This document shows positions 36,851 to 45,908 of a stretch of 64,000 nt of DNA, in pieces. The notes beneath the pieces were generated by a model. It saw only the letters and a list, made by a program, of their open reading frames with translations. It was not told where the DNA came from and did not search any database. The translations under genes and the position numbers were made by a program. Each line of letters starts with the position of its first letter. Positions within the stretch are counted from its first letter, which is position 1. Origin of the DNA: Pectinatus haikarae (lineage in GTDB: Bacteria > Bacillota > Negativicutes > Selenomonadales > Selenomonadaceae); contig NZ_WIQM01000014.1 of NCBI RefSeq assembly GCF_015732185.1, forward strand, positions 124,001-188,000, given 5' to 3'.

Positions 36851-37029
36851 ACATGATCTTTTTTTATTTTTGAGCTATCCTCAAATTTAAAAATATTTTT
36901 TCATATAAATATTCACCTTTGATATCAAGGTAAAGACTTGAATGAAAAACAAATTATCAGATAAATGCATAAATTCCAGCTTGCTTTTTTTTACAAATAC
37001 TAGTAAAATATACAACATGAGTAAATTAA

Positions 37030-37160
37030 AAACCGAATCCAGCTCAGGAGCGGGGGAACCAATTTTGGGGTGAATGTTGTTTTTTACAAGGGCCGGTTTC
37101 TTCTTCTGTCCCTAATCCGACAGCTAACCTCGCAGGTAATAAAAAAAACAAAGAGAGGAG
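37030..37160 (+). ncRNA. Cyclic di-AMP riboswitch (ydaO-yuaA type)
   Basis: The plus strand shows GAGCGGGGGAACCAA, GGGGTGAAT, and the distal AATCCGACAGCTAACCTCGCAG, here written as AATCCGACAG and AGCTAACCTCG, ending at GAGAGG. These are the conserved blocks of the ydaO aptamer, which is usually an off-switch for cell-wall hydrolases and potassium transport genes. It directly precedes the SD of a NlpC/P60 gene, so translation control is possible. No independent terminator is visible. Confidence 0.9.
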
Positions 37161-37167
37161 TGGCCTT

Positions 37168-37830
37168 TTGAGTAAGATATTGCGATTGATTGCGTTATCG
37201 GCGTTATTTATGTGCTGGTTTTCAGTTGCCAGTGCGGATGCTTTTCGTGCGGGTGATCAAGGTACACAGGTAGCGGAGATTCAAGGGGAACTTGCAAACT
37301 TAGGTTATGATGTTGCTGCTGACGGGGACTTCGGTCCGGCAACACAGGAAGCTGTGAAAGAATTTCAGGCTTCAGCGGGAATTAGTGCAGACGGATTGGT
37401 AGGACCGCAGACCTATCAGGCACTTATGGGCAGAGCTATGCCTCAGGTAAGCCGCGGCTCGAATTATTACGCTCGGAGAATAATTCAAACATCGCTTCAA
37501 TACATAGGTGTTCCGTATGTATTTGGCGGTACCACACCGGGTGGATTTGACTGCTCGGGATTTACTCGTTACGTATTTGCCAACGCGGGCATTTCGCTGC
37601 CGCGCACGGCTGATGCACAATATGAATTAGGAACACCTGTCGCATATGACGATTTGATACCGGGTGATTTGGTATTCTTTTCAACTTATACGTATGGTGC
37701 CTCTCATGTAGGAGTTTATATGGGTGACGGTAAATTTATTGATGCCTCGACTAGTCGTGGTGTCACCATTGATTCGTTGAATAGCGGCTATTGGAGCTCT
37801 ACATATATTGGAGCTCGCAGAGTAATATAA
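37168..37830 (+). CDS. NlpC/P60 cell-wall endopeptidase with peptidoglycan-binding domain
   Basis: Secreted protein of 220 residues: signal peptide to about residue 23 (ASA), a PG_binding_1 domain at 27-88 (QVAEIQGELANLGYD, DGDFGPATQEAVKEFQ), and an NlpC/P60 catalytic domain with Cys129 in GGFDCSGF and His180 in GASHVGVYMGDG. It cleaves peptide stems of peptidoglycan. The start is TTG at 37168 with SD GAGGAG ahead of it. Controlled by the c-di-AMP riboswitch just upstream. Confidence 0.93.
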   Translation: MSKILRLIALSALFMCWFSVASADAFRAGDQGTQVAEIQGELANLGYDVAADGDFGPATQEAVKEFQASAGISADGLVGPQTYQALMGRAMPQVSRGSNYYARRIIQTSLQYIGVPYVFGGTTPGGFDCSGFTRYVFANAGISLPRTADAQYELGTPVAYDDLIPGDLVFFSTYTYGASHVGVYMGDGKFIDASTSRGVTIDSLNSGYWSSTYIGARRVI

Positions 37831-37846
37831 TGTATTTTTCTTAGGC

Positions 37847-37875
37847 AGGGGAAACTTCGGGTTTCCTCTTTTTTT
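37847..37875 (+). terminator. Terminator after the NlpC/P60 gene
   Basis: Stem GGGGAAAC/GTTTCCTC (loop TTCGG) followed by TTTTTTT. Confidence 0.85.
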
Positions 37876-37959
37876 ATTTGCTATGCAGATGATTTATTTG
37901 CTATAATGTTAAAAATAACATGACTTTAAAAATGAGCTGTTCCCCGGATAAAGGGAGCC

Positions 37960-39405
37960 TTGTTTGGAGCTGAAATTCAAAATATGACAGACAATAATTT
38001 ACTTGAACTTTGCCGCACTAATACTAACCTTACCGCTATGCAGATAAATCTACTGCAGCGCATCAAAATGGCATTGCCGTTTACAGCCGATTTAGTTATG
38101 GCAAATATCGGTTTATATGTCTATGCAAAACAGAAAACTGAATTTTTAATAATAGATCATATCAAGCCCCACACGGCATATACACCTTTCAAGCACAGTA
38201 AAGCGGGCCGCCTGAGAAAAATTCAAGAAGAGCCGCTCATAAAATATACCATTGAAACAGGAAAAAGCATGAGCGGCAAACGGGAATGGAGCTGGGGGAA
38301 ATTCATAGAAATGCACACAGAGGCAATTTTTGATTCTTCCGGTATTGTTGCTGTGGCAAGCTTTGAAATGCAGCCGGGTGTGTCAAAAGTAGAGGGATAT
38401 TCATATCTTTATCGAACAGCCTGTTCTCTGCTCACATACTCCCACAAAAATCTTGATGCATACATGTTCAGAGCATTGACATCCAGTGATGGAATAATAA
38501 TCGCTGACAAGAACAACCGCATCGTATTTGCCAATACCGCGGCCATGCGTATTTATAATATTTTAGGTGTTATAAATCTGATAGGCTATCACCTATTTGA
38601 TCACCAGTTGTCGCGGCGAATAACAAAAGAAACCATTTCTATTGATAAACCTTACGAAAAAGAATTGACCGCTGACAGTATCACTATAGTCAGACGAGAC
38701 ATTCCTATAAAAGTAGGAGGTAGTCTCTTATACAGGATAATTATCGTATCTGATGTTACTGAAGTCAGAAAAAAGGATAAAGAACTTTTGATAAAATCAG
38801 CTGTTATACAAGAAATTCATCACAGAGTAAAAAATAATCTGCAAACAATAGCAAGTCTGCTGCGTTTACAGGCACGCCGCAGCCAATCACAAGAAGTAAA
38901 AGCAGCTCTTAAAGAAAGTGTCAACAGAATTCTCAGCATATCAGTTGTACACGAATTTTTATCGCAGCAGCAAGAAGAAATTATTGACGTAACTAAAGTA
39001 ACAAGAAATATATTAAACCTTATTTCCCAGAATATGCTGCCTCCCGACTTTAAGCTGACAACAAAATTTTCCGGCGGCACTGTGATCCTGCCTTCGCAGC
39101 AAGCCAGCAATTTGGCGCTTATTGTAAATGAACTTATATTGAATTCACTTGAGCATGCTTTTGAAAATACCGCTTCGGGAACCATAGGTCTTACAATAAC
39201 CAAAACCAGAGAAAAATATATATTAGACCTATATGATGACGGACCCGGTTTACCAATAGGTTTTGAAAAGCGGCAGTCCCGTTCGCTTGGTCTTCAAATA
39301 GTACGAACTTTGATAGAAGATGATATGGACGGAAAATTTGAATTGTACAATAATAACGGCACGCATGCCAGAATAACTATTCCGCGGGATATTAGGGGTG
39401 AATGA
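37960..39405 (+). CDS. Sensor histidine kinase (GAF-like and PAS, HisKA_2 type)
   Basis: Protein of 481 residues with no membrane segment. An N-terminal GAF-like module (about 1-150), a PAS domain (about 180-280), an HisKA_2 dimerisation domain whose phosphoacceptor is in EIHHRVKNNLQTI (about 286-298), and a HATPase domain (NELILNSLEHAF, DDGPGLP, SRSLGLQIV). The layout matches PdtaS/EutW-type kinases that partner ANTAR regulators. The response regulator starts 4 bases after its stop. The start TTG 37960 is uncertain; an ATG lies 24 bases later at 37984. The signal sensed is unknown. Confidence 0.85.
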   Translation: MFGAEIQNMTDNNLLELCRTNTNLTAMQINLLQRIKMALPFTADLVMANIGLYVYAKQKTEFLIIDHIKPHTAYTPFKHSKAGRLRKIQEEPLIKYTIETGKSMSGKREWSWGKFIEMHTEAIFDSSGIVAVASFEMQPGVSKVEGYSYLYRTACSLLTYSHKNLDAYMFRALTSSDGIIIADKNNRIVFANTAAMRIYNILGVINLIGYHLFDHQLSRRITKETISIDKPYEKELTADSITIVRRDIPIKVGGSLLYRIIIVSDVTEVRKKDKELLIKSAVIQEIHHRVKNNLQTIASLLRLQARRSQSQEVKAALKESVNRILSISVVHEFLSQQQEEIIDVTKVTRNILNLISQNMLPPDFKLTTKFSGGTVILPSQQASNLALIVNELILNSLEHAFENTASGTIGLTITKTREKYILDLYDDGPGLPIGFEKRQSRSLGLQIVRTLIEDDMDGKFELYNNNGTHARITIPRDIRGE

Positions 39406-39409
39406 TTAG

Positions 39410-39994
39410 ATGGATAAGTTAAAAATAGTCATAGCAGACAATGAGTCGATTATAAGAATGGACCTCAAGGAAATACTGGAAGAAGCAGGTCATGATGTAG
39501 TGGGTGAGGCTATAAATGGTAAAAAAGCTGTAGAATTGGCTAGAAAATACCATCCTGATCTTGTTATTATGGATATAAAAATGCCGGAAATGGATGGAAT
39601 AGCAGCCGCCAAAATAATTGATGATGAAAAAATCGCACCTGTACTTCTGCTCACCGCATTCAGCCAGGCTGATATTGTAGAAAAAGCAAAACATTCCGGT
39701 GTTCTTGCTTATCTTGTAAAACCGGTACGCGAAGATAATCTTTTTCCAGCCATGGAAATTGCTTTAACACGCTTCCGGGAAATACAACAGCTTGAACTTG
39801 AATTGAATGACGCAAAAAACTCTCTGGAAATGCGTAAATTACTGGATCGGGCAAAGGGAATTTTGATGGATGCATACAGCTTAAGTGAATCAGAAGCTTA
39901 TCGCCGCATTCAACAATACAGTATGGCAAAACGCAGAACAATCAAGGATGTTGCCGAAGCGATAATACGCTCTACATTGAAAAATAAACCATAA
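39410..39994 (+). CDS. ANTAR-domain response regulator (RNA-binding antiterminator type)
   Basis: Protein of 194 residues: a receiver domain with the phosphoacceptor Asp in LVIMDIKMPEMDG (about 55) and the Thr/Lys positions in LLTAFS and LVKPVRE, then an ANTAR domain (LLDRAKGILMDAYSLSESEAY and IKDVAEAII). ANTAR proteins bind paired RNA hairpins with hexanucleotide loops and prevent termination. It is in an operon with the histidine kinase. No matching RNA target was found by eye in this window. Confidence 0.92.
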   Translation: MDKLKIVIADNESIIRMDLKEILEEAGHDVVGEAINGKKAVELARKYHPDLVIMDIKMPEMDGIAAAKIIDDEKIAPVLLLTAFSQADIVEKAKHSGVLAYLVKPVREDNLFPAMEIALTRFREIQQLELELNDAKNSLEMRKLLDRAKGILMDAYSLSESEAYRRIQQYSMAKRRTIKDVAEAIIRSTLKNKP

Positions 39995-40022
39995 TATTAT
40001 TGCTCGTAATTATTGCACAACT

Positions 40023-40051
40023 CGATACAATAAATAGTATTTATTGTATCG
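40023..40051. terminator. Hairpin after the ANTAR regulator
   Basis: Perfect 13-bp inverted repeat CGATACAATAAAT/ATTTATTGTATCG with a three-base loop. No T run follows, so termination is uncertain; it could be an operator. Confidence 0.4.
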
Positions 40052-40083
40052 ATAAATATTGTTAAAAAAATCACATTAACCAA

Positions 40084-40112
40084 TTGACAAGACAAATAAT
40101 AAAATCTATACT
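40084..40112 (+). promoter_or_regulatory. Distal promoter upstream of the carboxyltransferase gene
   Basis: TTGACA (40084-40089), 17-base spacer, TATACT (40107-40112). A near-consensus promoter 243 bases before the gene. Confidence 0.75.
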
Positions 40113-40190
40113 ATATTTAGATTAATTCGTAAAAATTATTCTATTCGATCGTTGTTTTTGATGTCGGTTATTTTTCAAATAAATAATATC

Positions 40191-40221
40191 ATGCAGCAGC
40201 TTTTTGATGCTGGCATTTTTA
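40191..40221 (+). terminator. Terminator-like hairpin between two promoters
   Basis: ATGCAGCA (40191-40198) pairs with TGCTGGCAT (40208-40216, one bulge), followed by TTTTT. Transcripts from 40084 would stop here, leaving an RNA of about 100 bases. A second hairpin GCTTTCG/CGAAGGC is at 40259-40279. Confidence 0.5.
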
Positions 40222-40225
40222 TGTC

Positions 40226-40254
40226 TTGACATCTGATCGGATTTCTGATTAAAT
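40226..40254 (+). promoter_or_regulatory. Proximal promoter of the carboxyltransferase gene
   Basis: TTGACA (40226-40231), 17-base spacer, TTAAAT (40249-40254), with a TG before the -10. Confidence 0.5.
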
Positions 40255-40354
40255 GAAAGCTTTCGCTCATAACGAAGGCAATGTTTTTGCGGATAAATAA
40301 CAATGCTTATCACACTTTTAATTGCATATCATAAAAGGAGTTGTTTTATTAATT

Positions 40355-41818
40355 ATGGCAAAAAAAGTTAAAATTACTGAAACAGTATTGCGCGATGGAC
40401 ATCAGTCTCTTTTAGCTACTCGTATGCGTCTTTCTCAGATGCTTCCCCAATTGGAAGCTCTTGATGCGATTGGTTACAAATCTCTTGAAGCATGGGGAGG
40501 AGCTACATTTGACAGCTGTCTCCGTTTTCTTGGTGAAGATCCGTGGGAACGTCTTGATACGCTGAAAGCTCATCTTAAAACACCGATCCAAATGTTGCTG
40601 CGTGGTCAGAATCTTTTAGGCTATAATCATTATCCCGACGATGTTGTACGTGCTTTTGTAAAAAAAGCGGCTCAGCACGGTATAGGCGTTTTCCGTATTT
40701 TTGATGCACTCAATGATACGCGTAATCTCAAGACTGCTATTGATGCAGCTAAAAAAGCAAAAAGTGAAGTAAAACATTCTGTCGAAGTGCAGGGCTGTTT
40801 GGTATATACCATCGGTGGCCCGCACACTACCAAAGAATTTGCAAATCTTGCTGTAGAACTTGATAAAATGGGTGTAGATTCTATTTGCATCAAGGATATG
40901 TCAGGTCTGCTGAAACCCTATACAGCTTCTGAACTTGTAAAAGAACTCAAAGCGGCAACCAAGCTTCCTATTCAACTTCATACACATTGTACCAGTGGTT
41001 TTGGCTTTATGACATATTTAAAAGCAATCGAAGCTGGAGTTGATGTTGTTGACTGTGCACTGTCGCCTTTCTCCATGGATACATCTCAGCCTTGTACTGA
41101 AACCATGGTAGCCACTCTTGAAGACACTGAGTATAACACTGGACTTGACCGCAAGGCAATGACACCTATTGCTAAACATTTTCTTGGCGTTAAAAAGGAA
41201 ATTATTGACGAATTTGGTCTTAAAGGATATTTTGATGTCAATCCTAATGTGCTTGATTTCCAGATTCCGGGCGGAATGCTTTCTAATCTTGTTAATCAGC
41301 TGAAAGAACAAGGAATGGAAGATAAATACCAGGATTTGCTTGACGAAATGCCTAGAGTTCGTGCTGATGTCGGTTATCCGCCTCTCGTAACTCCATCCAG
41401 CCAAATAGTTGGTACTATGGCTACGATGAATGTTATGACGGGAGAACGTTACAAAATGGTCCCTAAAGAATTCAAAGATCTCGCCCGCGGCAAATTCGGA
41501 CGTACACCTGCACCTGTCAGCCAGGAAATGCTTGACAAGATAGGCATAAAGAAAGAAGATCTTATCACCGGTCGTCCTGCAGATCAGCTTGAACCGGGTA
41601 TGGATAAATTTAAGGCAGAACTTGCAGGAATAGGTTATCCTAATGCCAGCGAAGAAGATATTTTATCTTATGCTTTATTCCCTCAGGTTGCGGAAGAATT
41701 CTTCAAAAAACGTACCATAAAGAAACTTGCTGAACTTGGACGTGCTAATGCAAGCGATGAAGATGTATTGCTTTATAATCTCAATCCGCAGATAGCAGAA
41801 AAATTTTTCAAGGGTTAA
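40355..41818 (+). CDS. oadA: Biotin-dependent carboxyltransferase subunit (oxaloacetate decarboxylase alpha / transcarboxylase 5S-like)
   Basis: Protein of 487 residues. The HMGL-like carboxyltransferase barrel starts at KVKITETVLRDGHQSL, with CIKDMSGLLKPYTA (active-site Lys) and LPIQLHTHCTSGFG (metal-binding HTH). The conserved carboxylase region (PYC_OADA) follows, ending about residue 487. The C-terminal biotinyl domain of OadA/PycB is missing, so biotin must be on a separate subunit, as in transcarboxylase 5S. None of the partner genes is adjacent; an IS element follows 69 bases after the stop. ATG 40355 is chosen; AGGAG is about 14 bases ahead, longer than usual. Confidence 0.88.
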   Translation: MAKKVKITETVLRDGHQSLLATRMRLSQMLPQLEALDAIGYKSLEAWGGATFDSCLRFLGEDPWERLDTLKAHLKTPIQMLLRGQNLLGYNHYPDDVVRAFVKKAAQHGIGVFRIFDALNDTRNLKTAIDAAKKAKSEVKHSVEVQGCLVYTIGGPHTTKEFANLAVELDKMGVDSICIKDMSGLLKPYTASELVKELKAATKLPIQLHTHCTSGFGFMTYLKAIEAGVDVVDCALSPFSMDTSQPCTETMVATLEDTEYNTGLDRKAMTPIAKHFLGVKKEIIDEFGLKGYFDVNPNVLDFQIPGGMLSNLVNQLKEQGMEDKYQDLLDEMPRVRADVGYPPLVTPSSQIVGTMATMNVMTGERYKMVPKEFKDLARGKFGRTPAPVSQEMLDKIGIKKEDLITGRPADQLEPGMDKFKAELAGIGYPNASEEDILSYALFPQVAEEFFKKRTIKKLAELGRANASDEDVLLYNLNPQIAEKFFKG

Positions 41819-41887
41819 TTAGTTTAAATGATTTATAGCAGAATTGCTTTACTATCCAATAGTCAATAATTCTCTATATGATATTTA

Positions 41888-41902
41888 TAAAAGGGGCTGT
41901 GA
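41888..41902 (+). repeat. Left terminal inverted repeat of the IS
   Basis: TAAAAGGGGCTGTGA; matches the complement of 43683-43697 exactly. Confidence 0.85.
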
Positions 41903-41987
41903 AATAACACTCCTATAAAAACAAAAGAGGATCGCTGGCTCGAAAGAGCCGGTGATCCTCTTTTTGTGGTAAAATTTTACGTGTCTA

Positions 41988-43562
41988 ATGAAAAATTCAA
42001 CCATCAATTATTTTAAAACAAAACAGGCAGTTTTGCCACTATTTATTTCGGATTTTCTGGATATTTGTGATCCTGTGCTGGTTTTCGACAGATTCATGGA
42101 GGGAATCGACTTGGAGAAGTACCTGAAAAATGTTCCGGAACACGTTACCGGACGCATCAGGTACAACCCGACCAGCATGTTGAAAACAATCTTATTTGGA
42201 TTTATGACAAATGGATATATCTCGCTTCGCGAACTCGAAGATTGCTGTAAAGTCAATCTTCGCTTTATGTATCTCATGGAACACGAGACTCCATCTTATC
42301 GCACGTTCGGCTATTTTATCGAAACTATGCTCAAACCATCGGTTGAGGAATTGTTCAGCGAGATCAACAATAAAATTTTTGCCAAAGATCATGTGGATTT
42401 GAGCCATCTGTATATTGACGGTTCGAAATTTGAGGCAAATGCTAATAAATATAGCTGGGTATGGAAGAAAGCGACTGAAAAATCTAGATATAGACTTTTT
42501 GAAAAAGTCACGGGATTACTCGATGAAATCAACGACGATCTTGCCAGCTTTGGCATCAAAATTGATACGAATTCCGAATACGTTCCTGAGTACCTAAGTG
42601 AAGTAACGGATCGGTATGCCAAAATCTATGAAATAGATGAAACAAAATTTGTCCATGGAAAAGGCCATCGAAAAACACCCCAGCAGAGCTATTACGAACG
42701 GCTTCAGGAATATACAGCGAAACTCAAAGAATATGTTGAAAAGATAACCATTTGTGGTCCAGACCGGAACAGTTATTCCAAAACAGATCACTGTGCGACA
42801 TTCATGCGGATCAAGACAGATTATATGGGCAACGACCAGCTCCTGCCAGCCTACAACATTCAATTTGGTATTGCAGATGAATACATAGCTGTAGCTGATG
42901 TAAATCAATACCGTGCAGACATGGATTGTTTTGTTCCCTTACTGGAGAAATTTCATAATACCTACGGATTTTATCCAAAGTATCCAGTTGCTGATGCAGG
43001 ATATGGTTCATACAACAATTATATTTACTGTGAGCAACACGGTATGGAAAAGTATATGAAATTTACTATGTACAAGAAAGAAACTACTGACGCAAAGTAT
43101 CGAGATAATCCGTTTCGGGCAGTGAATTTCAAGATTGACGAAAAAGGCACACTGCGTTGTCCGGCCGGACAGGCATTTCATCTGCAATACAGACAAAATG
43201 TAAAAGGGAATCGATACGGACGTCAGGAAGAAGTTTACCAGTGTGAAAATTGCAGGGATTGTCCGTATGCCTCCGAGTGCAAGACGACAGATAAAAATAG
43301 GACGATACGAGTTAATCAGGAACTAACTTCTATACACCAAGAAGTTGTGGATAACCTAGAAAGCATTCAAGGCGCGCTTCTTCGAATGAATCGCTCGATT
43401 CAATCTGAAGGCACTTTTGGCATCATGAAAAATAACCGCTGGTATAAAAGAATCGTTCGAAAAGGCATGAAACAAGTACGTTTAGAGATTTTCCTGGTTT
43501 CCATCGGGCACAATCTTTATAAATACCACAATAAAAGACTACGTTTGAAGAAAGCCGCATAA
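41988..43562 (+). CDS. IS1182-family transposase (DDE type)
   Basis: Protein of 524 residues. A DUF772-type N-terminal helical domain (PTSMLKTILFGFMTNGYISL) precedes a DDE catalytic domain. The Asp motifs are YIDGSKFEANAN and PVADAGYGSYNNY, and the late Glu is in EGTFGIMKNNRWYKRIVRKG. A Cys-rich stretch CENCRDCPYASEC lies near residue 420. There is no internal stop or frameshift, so the element may be active. ATG 41988 follows the left-end hairpin. Confidence 0.93.
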   Translation: MKNSTINYFKTKQAVLPLFISDFLDICDPVLVFDRFMEGIDLEKYLKNVPEHVTGRIRYNPTSMLKTILFGFMTNGYISLRELEDCCKVNLRFMYLMEHETPSYRTFGYFIETMLKPSVEELFSEINNKIFAKDHVDLSHLYIDGSKFEANANKYSWVWKKATEKSRYRLFEKVTGLLDEINDDLASFGIKIDTNSEYVPEYLSEVTDRYAKIYEIDETKFVHGKGHRKTPQQSYYERLQEYTAKLKEYVEKITICGPDRNSYSKTDHCATFMRIKTDYMGNDQLLPAYNIQFGIADEYIAVADVNQYRADMDCFVPLLEKFHNTYGFYPKYPVADAGYGSYNNYIYCEQHGMEKYMKFTMYKKETTDAKYRDNPFRAVNFKIDEKGTLRCPAGQAFHLQYRQNVKGNRYGRQEEVYQCENCRDCPYASECKTTDKNRTIRVNQELTSIHQEVVDNLESIQGALLRMNRSIQSEGTFGIMKNNRWYKRIVRKGMKQVRLEIFLVSIGHNLYKYHNKRLRLKKAA

Positions 43563-43682
43563 ACTGTAGAAAAGCAGTTTTTATGGGGAAAGGGGTTGTA
43601 TGCCCTTTTTTCAGTAATTGCCCGCTTGTTGCCTCAAACTGTGTAGAAAAAGAGGCTGTGGACAAAATGATTTCTCATTTTG

Positions 43683-43697
43683 TCACAGCCCCTTTTA
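43683..43697 (-). repeat. Right terminal inverted repeat of the IS
   Basis: Reads TAAAAGGGGCTGTGA on the minus strand. Part of it also forms the right-end hairpin with 43654-43660. Confidence 0.85.
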
Positions 43698-43749
43698 TTT
43701 TTACATTTTACTTATAATCTATCTTTTATAGAACATTTTTCATATAAAA

Positions 43750-43793
43750 TAAAAAAGCCTGCCAGCTTGAAAAATACTTTTCCAAGTGACAGA
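43750..43793 (-). terminator. Terminator of ftsH
   Basis: On the minus strand CTGTCA-CTTG pairs with CAAG-CTGGCAG (one bulge) around GAAAA/TTTTT, and TTTTTTATTTT follows. Lies between ftsH and the IS right end. Confidence 0.75.
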
Positions 43794-43823
43794 CCCCTTT
43801 ATCAGCATCTTTATGAGAATATG

Positions 43824-45818
43824 CTACTTTCCGTTAGATGTCAAATTATAATCAAACTTTGGTTTCGGATTTACCGGACTTTCTTCAGTAGCAGTATCAT
43901 CTGTTTTATCATGGGTTCCTACTGTTGATTCAGAAGAAGCTGTCTGTTCATCGGTAGTTTCTCCGGCAGATGATGGATTGTTATTATCACCATCGCTGCT
44001 ATCATTATCTTCGCTGAGACCGCCCTTCTCCATAAGTTCCTTTAACTGTGATGCAGTCAACGTTTCATGTTCGATAAGTTTTGCAGCCAATAAATGAAGT
44101 CTATCAATATTTTCAATAATAAGTGTACGACATTCTTCATATGCCTCTTCAATATAACGGCGTACTTCCTTATCTATCTCACAGGCCACTTCTTCGCTGT
44201 AATTTCTTTGATTATTGAGATCCCGGCCGAGGAATACCTGATGATCATTGCCCTCGCCAAAGGAAATAGGCCCTAACACATCACTCATACCATATTGCAT
44301 AATCATGTCACGAACAATACGTGAAGCCTGCTTAATATCATTTTGAGCACCTGTGCTGATTTCTTTTAAAATAACCTCTTCAGCAACACGTCCGCCGAGC
44401 GTGACCTTTAATTGATCAATCAATTCGCTGCGTGTGTGATAGGAGCGATCTTCTTTAGGAAGGCTAAGCGTATATCCCCCCGCACGGCCACGCGGTATAA
44501 TCGTCACCTTATGAACAGGATCTGCATTTTTTAGCAGCAGCCCGGCCAGAGCGTGTCCGCCCTCATGATAAGCTGTCAAACGTTTATCTTTATCACTGAT
44601 GACTTTTGATTTTCTTTCCGGTCCGACCATTACACGTTCAATAGATTCTTCAAGCTCCGTCATTCCAATGGTTTTCTTATCACGCCGTGCAGACAACAAA
44701 GCCCCCTCATTTATCAGATTGCTCAAATCAGCACCGGTGAATCCGGGAGTCTGTCTTGCCAATATCCCCAAATCAACGGACTTATCAATGGGCTTATTTT
44801 TAGCATGTACATTCAATATAGCTGTCCTTCCCTTAATATCGGGGCGGTCAACTACGATCTGCCGGTCAAAACGACCGGGACGCAAAAGCGCCGGATCTAG
44901 GATATCAGGACGATTGGTAGCGGCTATGATAATTATTCCTTCATTGGCAGCAAAACCATCCATTTCTACAAGCAACTGATTAAGTGTTTGTTCACGTTCA
45001 TCGTGTCCGCCGCCAAGTCCTGCACCACGCTGCCTGCCAACAGCATCTATTTCATCAATAAATACTATGCATGGTGCATTTTTCTTTGCCTGATCAAACA
45101 GATCACGGACGCGCGAAGCACCCACGCCCACAAACATTTCCACAAAATCAGAACCGCTTATTGTGAAAAAAGGAACACCTGCTTCCCCAGCTACAGCTTT
45201 AGCCAAAAGAGTTTTGCCCGTGCCGGGAGGGCCAAAGAGCAAAACCCCCTTAGGGATACGAGCACCCAAGTCATTAAATTTCTTAGGATGTTTAAGGAAT
45301 TCGACAACTTCTTCCAATTCCTGTTTGGCTTCATCGGCTCCGGCCACATCTTCAAAGGTAACCTTAACCTTATTAGTATTCATTTTTGCACGGCTTTTAC
45401 CGAAAGACATAACACGATTGCCGCCGCCTTGAGTCTGCTGCATAATAAAAAACCAAACACCAATAAGCAGAATAATCGGCAGAATAGAAGTAAAGATACT
45501 TGTCCACAGAGGTGGGTCTGGAGGATTTTCTGCCTTTATTTCCACACCATTAGTTTGCAGTTTTGACAACAGTGAGGTGTCGTTATTTGGATAAGTAGGA
45601 GCAATGGTCGTAAATTCTGTTCCATCAGATAATGTGCCGCTTATAGTATTGTCAATGATAGTTACCTTTGAAATATTCTTCGCATCTACCTGTTGCAAAA
45701 ACGCAGTATAGTTAATCTCTGGTTTTTTAGATGAGTTATTATAAAAATGATCTATCAACGAAACTGCTATCAGTATGATTAATACATAAAAGCCGGCATT
45801 TCGTAGAAATTTATTCAA
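43824..45818 (-). CDS. ftsH: ATP-dependent zinc metalloprotease FtsH
   Basis: Membrane AAA+ protease of 664 residues with two N-terminal membrane helices (about 8-25 and 108-125) around a periplasmic/extracellular segment. Walker A is GPPGTGKT near 197, the second region of homology has [19 protein letters not shown], and the zinc site is HEGGH near 427. The start is TTG 45818 with SD AAGGAGG 8 bases ahead. The C-terminal 60 residues are low-complexity Ser/Thr/Asp. It degrades membrane and short-lived cytosolic proteins. In the divIC-tilS-hpt-ftsH order. Confidence 0.97.
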   Translation of the reverse strand: MNKFLRNAGFYVLIILIAVSLIDHFYNNSSKKPEINYTAFLQQVDAKNISKVTIIDNTISGTLSDGTEFTTIAPTYPNNDTSLLSKLQTNGVEIKAENPPDPPLWTSIFTSILPIILLIGVWFFIMQQTQGGGNRVMSFGKSRAKMNTNKVKVTFEDVAGADEAKQELEEVVEFLKHPKKFNDLGARIPKGVLLFGPPGTGKTLLAKAVAGEAGVPFFTISGSDFVEMFVGVGASRVRDLFDQAKKNAPCIVFIDEIDAVGRQRGAGLGGGHDEREQTLNQLLVEMDGFAANEGIIIIAATNRPDILDPALLRPGRFDRQIVVDRPDIKGRTAILNVHAKNKPIDKSVDLGILARQTPGFTGADLSNLINEGALLSARRDKKTIGMTELEESIERVMVGPERKSKVISDKDKRLTAYHEGGHALAGLLLKNADPVHKVTIIPRGRAGGYTLSLPKEDRSYHTRSELIDQLKVTLGGRVAEEVILKEISTGAQNDIKQASRIVRDMIMQYGMSDVLGPISFGEGNDHQVFLGRDLNNQRNYSEEVACEIDKEVRRYIEEAYEECRTLIIENIDRLHLLAAKLIEHETLTASQLKELMEKGGLSEDNDSSDGDNNNPSSAGETTDEQTASSESTVGTHDKTDDTATEESPVNPKPKFDYNLTSNGK

Positions 45819-45908
45819 TATTTAATCCTCCTTATTGTAGTGCCATATTATGTAAAGCCTATGAGACAACATTATATCATCAAATATGGAAATTCTCAAT
45901 TGCCAGGC

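Larger units (their letters stand above)
41888..43697 (+). mobile_element. Intact IS1182-family insertion sequence
   Basis: A 1.8-kb element bounded by the 15-bp terminal inverted repeats TAAAAGGGGCTGTGA and its complement. It carries one full-length transposase gene. A terminator-like hairpin sits just inside the left end (41923-41964, arms AAAAGAGGATC/GATCCTCTTTT), and the right end is a hairpin GGCTGTG/CACAGCC (43654-43690) followed by a T-rich stretch. No convincing target duplication is visible; flanks are AT-rich, so the exact ends could shift by a few bases. Confidence 0.88.

Noticed and set aside
38820-39203. 127-codon minus-strand frame
   Set aside because: Antisense to the histidine kinase core (H box and N box).
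40122-40313. 63-codon minus-strand frame upstream of the carboxyltransferase gene
   Set aside because: Overlaps promoters and hairpins of the plus-strand gene and has no SD or family match.
41882-43703. Target site duplication of the IS
   Set aside because: The AT-rich flanks (ATTTA on the left, TTTTT on the right) do not give a convincing direct repeat.
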